64,000 nt of DNA. It comes from Candidatus Altimarinota bacterium (GTDB lineage Bacteria; Patescibacteriota; Gracilibacteria; BD1-5; UBA6164). The first letter of the stretch is position 1. Every line of letters begins with the position of its first letter. Under the pieces are notes generated by a model that was not told the origin of the DNA, did no database searches, and was given only the letters and a program-made list of their open reading frames with translations. Location: contig JAQUZB010000005.1 of NCBI GenBank assembly GCA_028691535.1, positions 1 through 64,000 of the forward strand, read 5' to 3'. The position numbers and the translations under genes were made by a program. Below, piece by piece: positions 54,550 to 64,000 of the stretch.

Positions 54550-57399
54550 TTATTTATTTTCTAATAATTTGTTTCTATATTTAATAATTGCTTCTCAAGT
54601 AAAACTTTTAGTTTCATTTGCTATGTCTTCAACACTTCATTCAGCAATCAAATATCATCATTTGTCTCATCAAACTGGTCAAATATCAATTATATGATCA
54701 GCATTCATTATCACATCCATATTGTGTTCAATTACCATAACAGTATTTCATTTATCAACTAGTGAATGCAATATATTTAATAATTTATCAACATCTTGAA
54801 AATGTAATCAAGTTGTTGGTTCATCTAATATATAAAAAGTCTTACTTGTTGATCTTTTTGAAAGTTCAGTTGAAAGTTTTACTCTTTGGCTCTCTCAACC
54901 TGAAAGAGTAGTACTTGATTGTCAAAGCTTAATATATCATAATCAAACTTCAAATAATACATCTAGTATCTTAGTTATTTTTGGATGACTAGAGAAAAAA
55001 TCTTTTGCTTCTTCAACTGTCATTTCTAAAACATCTGAAATAGTTTTTCATTTGTATTTTATAGTTAATGTATCGTTGTTATATCTTTTTCAATAACAAG
55101 TTTCACATTCTACATAAACTGGTGGTAAAAAATGCATTTCTATTTTTTTAACTCAATCTCAATCACAAGCCTCACATCTTCATTCCTTTGTATTAAAACT
55201 AAATCTACCTGGTCAAAATCATCTAATTTGTGATTCTTGTGTCATAGAGAAAACATCTCTGATTGGTGTAAAAACCTGAGTATAAGTTGCAGGATTACTA
55301 CGAGGAGTTTTTCAAATAGGTGATTGATCAATAATTACAGTTTTATCTAAATTTTCTAATCATTTAATTTCACTAAATTCTCAAACATCTCTTTTTGCTC
55401 TATTTAATTCATTTGCTAGATAATTAGCCAATATATCATTAACTAAACTTGATTTTCAACTTCAAGAAACTCAAGTAACAACTATAAAATTAGATAAAGG
55501 AATTGATACGTTTATATTTTTTAAATTATGTTGTCTTGCTCAAATTATTTCAAGTATTTTCTTATTTTTTTTCAAATCAGAAAAACTTGGTCTAAATCAT
55601 CTTTTTACAATAACATCTCTTTTATGACTTAGATATGGTCAAGTAACAGAATCTGGATTATTTATTATATCATCTATATTTCATGTTGCAATAACTTGTC
55701 ATCCGTGAATTCACGCTCATGGTCATATGTCTATAATATGATCACATTCTCTCATAATATCCTCATCATGTTCAACTACAATAAGGGTATTTCATATGTC
55801 TCTTAACTTTTTAAGATTGTCTATTAACATATCATTATCTCTTGGATGAAGTCAAATTGATGGTTCATCTAAAACATAAATAATTCATTCTAATCTAGTT
55901 CATAATTGAGTTGCTAATCTTATTCTTTGAGCTTCTCAACCTGAAAGAGTGCTAGCTCTTCTAGAAATAGTCATATAATCAAGTCAAACTCATGATAAAA
56001 ATTCTAGTCTTTCAACTGCATTTTTCATAACTTTTTTAGTTATATGAATTTCAGATTTTGATAATTTTAATGACTTTAAAAAATCAATCGCTTTATTTAC
56101 TGAAAAATCTGAAACTTGTCATATATTTAATCATCAAACAAAAGTTGATAAACTTTCTTCATTTAGTCTATATCAATTACAAACATGACAATCCATATCA
56201 ACTACAAAATCGTCATAATGTCATTTTTCACTTCATCCGTCATAATATCTTCTAGTAAGCGCATTTATAATTCACTCAAATCTAGTATTATAAGTATTTT
56301 GAACACCATATTCATTTACATATGTAACTTTATATTGAGTATCTCATGTACCATATAAAACTATATCTTTTTCTTTTTGTGTTAAAAGTGAATAGTTTTT
56401 ATTGATTTCTAGCTTAGTTTTTTTTGAAAGTTCTTTTAACAATGCAAAAAAATACTCTCATCAAAATCATGGAGCAATAACTGCTCATTCAAGTAATGTA
56501 AGATTATAATTTATAACTCTGTCTTCTAAAAATACTTTTTTAACTCATAGTCAATGACACTCTGGACAAGCTCAATGATGGCTATTAAAAGAGAAACTAG
56601 ATATATTTAATTCACTTGGAATATGTCAACAATTAGAACAAACAAATATTTGAGAAAATCCTTTTTCTTCATCTATAGAATCAATTATTAATTGTCATTT
56701 TCAAATCTTATATGCAAGATTTATAGAATCTTTAAGTCTTTTTACATCGTTTGAATTATCATCTGTGAAGTCTTTTTTTACAAGTCTATCAACAACTATT
56801 GATAAATTGTCTATATTATTTAATTCTATATTGTCATTTATAGTATAAATATCCTTTCAAATAGCGAATCTTATAAATCATAAATCAAGTACTTCTTTTT
56901 TTATTTCATCAAAATCATTAAATTTTCATTTAATTGGAGCTTTTATTAAAAACTTTTTTGCTTCTTCAAAAAAGTTTATATAAGTAATTATGCTTTCAAT
57001 TGTGTCTTTCTTTACAATATTACCGCATTTTACACACTTTCTTTCTCAAACATTTAAAAAAAGTAATTTATAATAATCATAGATTTCAGTGATAGTTCAA
57101 ACTGTTGATCTAGGATTTTTACTAGTTGTTTTTTGATCTATAGAAATAGTTGGAGATAATCAATTAATCTCACTTACATCAGCTTCTTCTGTCATTCCTC
57201 AAATAAACATACGAGCATAACTACTTAAACTCTCAAGATATTTTTGTTGTCAAACACTATAAATAGTATTGAAAGCCAATGATGATTTTCAACTTCATGA
57301 AACTCAAGTTATAACTGTCATCTTATTTTTTGGTATTGACACATTTATGTTTTTCAAATTATGAGTTTTTGCTCATATAACCTCTAAATATTTAGACAT
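54550..57399 (-). CDS. uvrA: Excinuclease ABC subunit A
   Basis: 949 residues, full length. Two ABC ATPase halves: Walker [17 protein letters not shown] (about 31-46) and [15 protein letters not shown] in the second half. Signature motifs [15 protein letters not shown] and [16 protein letters not shown], Walker [12 protein letters not shown] and [11 protein letters not shown]. Zinc fingers CVKCG and CEACDG...CETC are present. Nearly all loop glycines are UGA. It recognises DNA damage and is recruited by Mfd, encoded at 33306. Confidence 0.97.
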
Positions 57400-57402
57400 T
57401 AA

Positions 57403-57427
57403 AAAAAAGTTAGAATATACTAACCTT
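57403..57427 (-). terminator. Terminator upstream of uvrA
   Basis: On the minus strand GTTAG/CTAAC closes a short hairpin followed by eight T residues. It ends the zinc-ribbon gene transcript. Confidence 0.7.
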
Positions 57428-57467
57428 TCATTTTAATTGTTTTTTTTATTAAGCAAGTTTTTTAATG

Positions 57468-58034
57468 TTATTTAGAAATAATAAAATTATTAAACTTAAT
57501 ATCTGTTAAAATTAAAAATACATATTTTTTTAATTTTTTATAATCAATAAATACTTTATTCCGTCTAATCTTATTATTTTTTAGTTTTATTTGTTTTTTA
57601 ATACTTGATTTAAATCTAATATTTTCAATAGTTTTTGCAAAATTATTTTCTTTTATATCATATTCTACCTCTACTTTATAAACTTCTCCATCTAATTCAA
57701 ACTCTAAAATAGCTTCATTTTCTTTTATTCTTCAAAAATAATCAAAATAATAAAGTTCTTCTCATCAAAATGTTTTCAATATATGCTTTTCTCAATTTCA
57801 CATCATATTTATAGATTTTTGTAATCTTTGTTCTTCTTTATTTCTTAAATAATCATCTCAATGTCAATATCAACATGATTTATAATTTTCACATTTTCAA
57901 TTTAATAAATCTCATCCACAATTTGGACAAGGTTCTATTTCTAATATATCTTCAACAAAACCTTTAGTTTCATTGGTAAAATCTAAAGTTTCGTCTGTTC
58001 TTTTATTTACGTATGATTTAACTTTTTCAACCAT
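57468..58034 (-). CDS. Zinc-ribbon protein, 188 aa
   Basis: No full-length family recognised. Residues about 35-62 are a zinc ribbon (CPNCGGDLL, then KCENYKSCGYG). The rest is Lys-rich alpha/beta sequence without TM helix. A nucleic-acid or protein-binding role is possible but unproven. It lies between comF and uvrA on the same strand. Confidence 0.6.
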
Positions 58035-58075
58035 AAAATATAATTATTTTTATTAACTATATTTTATCATATGAT

Positions 58076-58774
58076 TTAATCTGATGCAACTATTAATCAA
58101 ATCACATATTTAACTCAATTATTTTTAAGTAATTTTGATATTTCATTTAATGTAGTTCAGGTAGATATTACATCATCTAAGATAATTACATTTTTATTTT
58201 TTATTTTTTCTATAAATTTTTGATTTATTACAAAAGAATCTTTTAAATTTATTATTCTTTCTTTTTTACTAAGTTTTGACTGTTGTTTAGTATATCTTAT
58301 CTTTTTAACTACATTTTTTAAATAAATTATTTTTGATTTTCATGAAAAAAATCTGGCAAATATATCTGATGAATTATATCATCTAAATATTTTTCTAGTA
58401 AAATAACTTGGAATTGATATAACTACAAAATCATTTAAATTTATAATCTTATTATTTAATAAAAATTTATCATATACAAGATCTGAAAATTCTTCAAAAA
58501 TTTCTTTTTTATTATAAAATTTAGCATCTTTTACAAGCTTGGAAATAATTTTTGATTTATAATGTTTTAAAATAATTACCTTGTCATAATATACATCTTT
58601 TTTGCATCAATCATGAACTTCAAAATTCTTAGTTTTTCATTTACATACATAACAAACAGTATTAAATTCAACCTCATAATTATAACAATTTTGACAAATA
58701 AAGTGTCACTCTTTTTTACAAGAGTAACACTTTTTAGGAGCAATTAAATCTAAAAAAAATTTAAATATCTTCAT
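58076..58774 (-). CDS. ComF-family phosphoribosyltransferase-like protein
   Basis: 232 residues. The N-terminal zinc-finger region has six or more Cys (CYSCKKE, CQNC, CYVCKG). The C-terminal PRTase motif VIILDDVISTGTTLNEISKLL is clear. ComF/GntX proteins are linked to DNA uptake through type IV pili. The pil genes in this window make natural transformation plausible, but no comEC or comEA is present here. Confidence 0.88.
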
Positions 58775-58812
58775 ATTTTTTATCTCAAATATAAGTAAAT
58801 CTAGGAGAGACT

Positions 58813-60219
58813 TTACTTTAATTCTTTAAATATTGTAGACAAACTGTCTACTCAAAATCAAGTCATTCATAGATTTGCATAACCATATGGTTCTAGTGAA
58901 TTTAAAGCAGTTCCTGCAATATCTAGGTGAGTATATTTTTCTCAATTCAAGACAAAGTTAGACAAAAAAGCAGCTCACATTGTAGATCATGCATAAACTC
59001 ATCTATTTAAATTTTCTAAGTCTGCAATTTTTGATTTTGTCTTTTCAATAAAATATTCATCAAATGGAAGTCTATTATATTTTTCGAAATTATTTTTAGA
59101 ATAATCTAAAAATTTAGAAATCATTTCTTCATCATTTCACATAATTCATGCATATCTATAACCTAGAGCAACCATACAAGCTCAAGTTAATGTAGCTATT
59201 GTTATTATATTATTTAGTTTATAATTCTTACTAATATAACTAACTCAATCTGCTAAAACTAGTCTTCATTCTGCATCTGTATGAACAATATCAACTGTTT
59301 TTCAACAATATGAAGTTAAAATATCACTTGGTTTATATGATTCTCCTGATATATGATTTTCAGCTAAAACGATACAAGCAACTATGTTTACTTTTAAATC
59401 TGTCTCATCTAGTTGTTTCATTGTAGCAAATGTTGCTGCAGCTCAACACATATCTCATTTCATTTCATACATATGATCGCCTGGCTTAACTTGAATTCAA
59501 CCAGTATCAAAAGTTATACCTTTTCAAACTAGTCAAATTGTTGGTAATGATTTGTCTATAATCCTCTCTAATATAACCATATATGGCTTCTTAGAACTTC
59601 ATTTACCAACTCACTCTAATAATCCTAGTCATTTTTTTTGTATAGCTTTAAAATCAAAAATTTTAACTTTTGTGTTTTTAAATTTAGTTTCCTTTATAAT
59701 TTTTGCAAATGTTTCAGGATAAAGTTCATTTGATGGCTTAAATCACAAATCACGAGCTAAAATTATATTTTTAATTACAGAAATTCTTTGAGAAAATAAT
59801 TCTTTGTTTTTTTGATCAACTAAAAATACAATCTTATCTTTTTCTTTTTCTGTTTTATATTCTTGATATTTATATCTTGATAATAAACAATTATTTAACA
59901 AAGTATTAACGTTTTTATCACTATTTGTTAAAATTGTTAAGTTAGATGGTAATTTTGGAAATTCTGCTCATAAAAAATAATTTATATCCTTTTTACTCTC
60001 TTCAGTAAAATAAATAATAAATATTTTTTCAAAATTTTCTTCTCAAAGATAAAATTCAAGTACTTTATTTTCTTTTTTTTCAATAGTTTCCTTTATTTTT
60101 TCAACTATTTTTTTATTTAATTTAAGTGTTTTTAAAAGTTTTAAATCTGTAATATTCTCAATAAAAAATACTAGATTAGAATCTTTTATATCTGTAAAAT
60201 TGTACTTTAATTCAAGCAT
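58813..60219 (-). CDS. pepA: Cytosolic (leucyl) aminopeptidase, M17 family
   Basis: 468 residues. VGKGITFDTGGIQVKPG, MKGDMCGAAATF and HTDAEGRLVLADG carry the two-metal site of M17. The usual Asn before TDAEGRL is His here. The final part includes YRYAGIMGND and THLDIAGTA. It releases N-terminal residues from peptides, useful for an organism living on scavenged peptides. Confidence 0.94.
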
Positions 60220-60238
60220 ATAAATATTTAAAAAATAA

Positions 60239-60874
60239 TTAAAATAATACTATATAAAATTCTTTTATTTTCAAAAATAAAAAATAAATAAGCATTAAAC
60301 ATCATAAAATAGATAAAAATAGTGATATATAATTTGAATATTTTTTATGAATGAAATAATTAAAAACAATACTATAAATTATTATTAATATAATATAATA
60401 TGAAAATTCTACTATAAAAAGATATAATAATGATGAAATAAATACTAGATAATTAAGTATTAATCAAAAATACCTAAGTTTTACTTTTTCATGTATAAAA
60501 TACTTTAAATTTGATATATAATTAAAAATTAAATCTCAAAATATAAATATTATTATAAATATAAATATTATAAAATTTGGATTTAAAAAACCTAAATAAA
60601 AAGGAGTTATAAGCAAAAAATAATATAATATATACAAAATTTTATTATAAAAATTTTGCATCTTATTTTCTTTATATGATGTAAAATATATAATAAATAT
60701 AAATCAAATTACTAGAAAAAATACTGATTCTATCAATAAATTTGATGACAAACTTTCTATTTTTAGATTATAAAAAGTTTCATCTCACAAAAAATTTTTT
60801 CATTTTGTTAATAGATAAAAACTATAAAATATAAATGAAAAAATGAATGAAACAAAAAAAAGAAGTAATCTCAT
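60239..60874 (-). CDS. Multi-pass membrane protein, 211 aa
   Basis: No family recognised. About six hydrophobic helices dominated by Ile/Phe/Leu/Tyr, with little else. Base composition is even more AT-rich than the surrounding genes. It is the last gene of a four-gene minus-strand cluster (60239-62836) with gaps of 13 to 22 nt. Confidence 0.6.
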
Positions 60875-60887
60875 TTTAATTATTAAA

Positions 60888-62264
60888 TTAAAAATTAATT
60901 ACTCCAAATATAATAATAAAAAATAAAAAAACAAAGTTTGTTATTAGAATTATAATATTTTTTGAAATTGAAATTATTATATATATTAATAAAAATATAA
61001 TAAAATAAAAAATTCAATTAAAACCATAATTATTAATACTTAAAAAACTATTTAAGTTTATATATAAAATAAATGATATTGAATAGAATACTATTACTAC
61101 AAATATTAATTTATTAATACCTTGAAAAAATAATAATATATTTTCAACTATTTTACCAAATCATTTTTTTATATAAGTATATGATATACTTAATCACTTT
61201 TCTTTTGCTTTTAATAAAATAATATTTTGTTTAATTACGCTTCTACTTAAAAATAAATCATCTTTTAATTCTTTATTATAAATTAATTTTAAAAAATTTT
61301 TTAAAATTAATTTTGTATTTTCTCTATATAAGTCTTTATATTTTGATAAATATAATAGATTTTTTATATATGAGTGTGATTCTTTATCTACTCATCCTTC
61401 TTTTTTTACTTTCTTAACACTTTCAAAAAACTCTTTTATTTTATTTGTAATTAATTTAATTTGATATTGAAAATCTTTATCTTTTTCTATAAATTGATCC
61501 TTACTTCATATTTTTTTTAATAATTTGTTAGTTTCTTTTAAAAGTTCTCTATTTTCTTTATTTTTATTTTTTTCTACTTCTTCTAATTCAATTTTTCATA
61601 TTTTTAAAAGTGCTAATTCTCAAATTTCTCTAAGTTTTGATATATTTGTTGATTTTTTTAATTTTATTATTTCATTATAAATAATTTTTAACTTTTCTTT
61701 TTTTCATGAATCTATTTGTATTAAATTAGAAGATATCATTTCTTCTAATTTAAAAATTACTTTTTCTAATAAAAAATTAACATCATCTAATTCTTTTTTA
61801 AGATAAAAATTATCTATATTATTACTTCTTGTTTTTACATTATTAGATTTTTCATTTTTAATTTTCTCTTTTAATTCATCTATTTTGTCTTTTTTTCATG
61901 AATTATAATATAAATTATATTCTTCTCTTAATTCCTCAATTATTTTATTTTTTTGATCTATATTTAAAATATTATCTTCTTCTGAATAAATATATTTTAC
62001 ATCGTATTCTAAATCTTTTCTAAGTTTAACATAAGATTTAAATATATCATTTCAAACTATTTTACCATGTTTATACTCTTCTCATTTAAATCATTCAAAA
62101 ATAAAAGTATTTCAAATTTCATTTTTATCAAAAATTTCTTGCAAACTCAAAATAGAGTATCACTCTTTGTGAACTCTTTCTCTAGCAGCAGATTCATTTT
62201 CTGCTTTAAAAACGATATTATATTTTTTACCGTCTTTACTTACTGATATTTTGTAATTTGCCAT
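60888..62264 (-). CDS. Long helical protein with PilC-N-terminus-like segment and C-terminal TM helices
   Basis: 458 residues. The first 45 (YKISVSKDGKKYNIVFKAEN, then a helix and GYSILSLQEI) resemble the short N-terminal domain of PilC/GspF-type proteins. About 280 residues of charged coiled-coil helix follow, then three to four TM helices at the end (about 360-458). The family is not otherwise recognised. The cluster may form a membrane-bound assembly. Confidence 0.6.
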
Positions 62265-62286
62265 ATAAAATATTATTTAAAACTAA

Positions 62287-62520
62287 TTAACATGTTCAAA
62301 CTGGATTTTCTAATTTAGAAAAAGCTCATTTAAAATTAAATCATTTTTTTTCTAATTCTTGATTTAAAATATTATTTAAACTAGAACATTGGTCTTCTAT
62401 ATCTTTTTTTTCTGCATTATTACATAATCATTCTAATCTTGAAATTTGCATTGATTTTGTTTCAATTAATTCTGGATTTTTAATTTCAGGTATTTTTTCA
62501 TGTATATCTATATTATTCAT
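62287..62520 (-). CDS. Small helical protein, 77 aa
   Basis: No family recognised. Charged and helical, two Cys in LCNNAEKK and QCSSLNN spaced 14 residues apart, ending VGTC. It lies 22 nt upstream of the long coiled-coil gene and 4 nt after the 103-aa gene, so it is part of the same unit. Confidence 0.5.
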
Positions 62521-62524
62521 ATAT

Positions 62525-62836
62525 TTATATGTTATTAATTAAAAATGAAAATGAATTTATTTCTTTTTTTCTTTCTTCTGCTTCTTTTTTTCTCATTCAT
62601 GCTATAACTGTAAAATTATTTTTCTGAATTTGATCTAATTCTTTTATTTCTATATCTTTAATAAAAATAACCAAATTATTATATATTCTATCAATTCCAC
62701 TTTCATCTAAAATATCTAAAGCTTGAATATAAAGGCTTTTTTGCTCTTCTGGAATTTGTAAATTAAAAATCATAATTTTTGTTAATTTTATTTTTTCTTT
62801 TAATTTACTTTGTTTTTTTAAATATTCAAAAATCAT
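62525..62836 (-). CDS. Small helical protein, 103 aa
   Basis: No family recognised. Helical and charged (MIFEYLKKQSKLKEKIKLTK); one UGA glycine joins the first 79 residues to a Lys/Glu-rich tail. First gene of the AT-rich cluster. No TM helix or signal. Confidence 0.5.
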
Positions 62837-63180
62837 ATTTAATTATATTAATAATATATTATAATAATATTACCATATATTTATTTTAAAATCAAAAATG
62901 TGAAATACTTTATCTTTATATATTCTTTTTTATATTTAATATAATATATTATTAATATTAATAGCTAATGTTAAAATGTTAAAAGACCTCTATTAAGCCA
63001 TTTATTTTTAAATTTATTCAAATTATAATTTTAAAACAATAATTTGAATAAGAATAGAAGCCAATTTTTCTTTTATAACATTTTTTTAACAATGAATAAA
63101 AATAATTATTGACTTGTCTTTTTATAGATAAAAATTATTATTGATACATAAAATAATTTAACACTAATATTAAAATATTT
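62837..63180. other. Extremely AT-rich intergenic region with repeats
   Basis: 344 nt without gene. It holds a 12-bp perfect hairpin (TTATTCAAATTA/TAATTTGAATAA, about 63016-63053). Short palindromic TA-rich repeats flank the 62836 start. A near-repeat AAAAATAATTATTGAC / AAAAATTATTATTGAT lies at about 63100-63145. TTGATA near 63139 with a downstream TAATAT could be a promoter for the S41 protease. Divergent transcription starts from here. Confidence 0.5.
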
Positions 63181-64000
63181 ATGAATGAAAATAAAAATAA
63201 AAGAAGTTACTGACTATTTTTTATAATTTTTTTAACAAGTTTCACTCTCTGAATTATATTTTCTCTTGAATGAGCCAAAATTCGGAATAATGTAATGTTA
63301 AAAAGTAACAATTTTACTAGTATATACTCATCTTGAAATGATTTAAATTTAACTAAATATTGGGCAATTTATGATATAATTAAAAAAGAATATTTTGACG
63401 AAAATACTATTAATAATGATAAACTATTAGAATCATCTATTACTTGACTTGTAAATTGATTATGAGATAAACATTCTACTTATTTTAATAAGGATGAAAA
63501 TAAAAGTTTTAATGAAACACTATCTTGAGATTTTGAAGGAATTTGAGCTGTTGTTGAAGTTAATCCACTTTGAGTAGCAATTGATAGAATTATTAAATGA
63601 TCTCCAGCTAAAAAGTTTGATCTAAGATCAGGAGATATAATAATTTCAGCAAATGATATTAGTTTACAATGAATGAATTTAGTAGAAGCTGTTAATAATA
63701 TAAAATGACCAGCTTGAACAATTGTTAAATTAGATATATTAAGAGAATGAGAAGAAAGTTTAGTAAAAAAAGAAGTTGTAAGAGAGAAGATTAAAATTCC
63801 TTCTGTTGATTTTGAAAAATTTGATAATAATACAGGATATATTTCTATAAATATGTTTTGAGAAGAAACATCAAGAGATTTTAAAAATGCATTAAATGAA
63901 TTAAAAGATACGTCTTGAATAATTATAGATTTAAGAGATAATTGAGGATGATACTTAATTAGTGCAGTTGAAATACTTAGTAATCTAATAGAAAATTGAA
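63181..64000 (+). CDS. C-terminal processing protease (S41/CtpA), N-terminal part
   Basis: 273 residues visible; the frame runs off the window, so the catalytic Ser-Lys part is not seen. One N-terminal TM helix or signal anchor (about 10-28), the helical segment HSTYFNKDENKSF, a PDZ domain (DFEGIGAVVEVNPLGVAI through GPAGTIVKLDILREG), then the start of the S41 domain (GYISINMFGEE, IIIDLRDNGGGYL). CtpA proteases trim exported proteins and regulate wall hydrolases. Confidence 0.92.

Noticed and set aside
63181-64000. Truncated protease pseudogene
   Set aside because: The frame is still open at the window edge; truncation is due to the window, not the gene.

Overview
The window comes from a very AT-rich bacterium that reads UGA as glycine (genetic code 25). 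This code is known only in the candidate phyla Absconditabacteria (SR1) and Gracilibacteria (BD1-5/GN02). Read with the standard code almost every gene looks broken; read with UGA=Gly, long intact frames appear on both strands. UGA falls on invariant glycines: the EF-Tu DCPGH motif, the P-loops of Era, UvrA, Mfd, PilB and a VirD4-like ATPase, and both glycines of a GGEEF motif. UGG still serves as Trp. I see no rRNA, CRISPR array, transposase or phage gene. Genes are tightly packed, with U-tract terminator hairpins that sometimes overlap stop codons, almost no Shine-Dalgarno sequences, and several extended -10 promoters.

Layout. 1-8599: end of typA, a secreted cysteine-protease-like gene with a membrane-anchored neighbour, a UMPH-1 type phosphatase and dnaE. 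8738-14614: a small unknown gene, then a type IV secretion-like locus (VirD4/TraG-type ATPase plus three small membrane proteins built from one, three and three copies of a TrbC/VirB2-like two-helix module). 14660-15000: initiator tRNA-Met, tRNA-Glu and an odd structured stretch. 15071-18391: CHASE2 adenylate/guanylate cyclase and its FecR partner. 18456-23739: an FtsB/DivIC-like gene, then a minus-strand translation block (tRNA-Asp, tRNA-Ala, two tiny basic proteins, tuf, rpsJ, rpmB, tRNA-Leu, rpsP, khpA, another pilin-like gene) and ftsX.

23919-29663: two very large membrane proteins of unknown function, each with its own promoter and terminator. 29731-39689: queA, a diguanylate cyclase with a cysteine-rich insertion plus a small Cys protein, a cyclophilin-FKBP lipoprotein, mfd, tsaB, a PH-domain membrane protein, a 105-bp stem-loop element, era and a DsbA-like oxidoreductase. 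39897-44452: an S-layer-like protein and a glycosyltransferase preceded by a structured leader or ncRNA. 44592-49177: type IV pilus operon (pilB, pilC and two membrane-anchored partners). 49269-60219: dinG, a small secreted protein, an rRNA pseudouridine synthase, murB, uvrA, a zinc-ribbon protein, comF and pepA. 60239-62836: an extremely AT-rich cluster of membrane and helical proteins of unknown function. 63181-end: start of a CtpA/S41 protease.

Together the genes suggest a reduced cell with a strong surface programme: S-layer, type IV pilus, type IV secretion-like machinery, secreted protease and extracytoplasmic folding factors. It also carries cyclic-nucleotide and c-di-GMP signalling. 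This fits an episymbiotic or predatory life as described for Absconditabacteria, but the lifestyle is inference. Coordinates come from manual reading; frame and codon-count checks were done for each gene, but small errors are possible.
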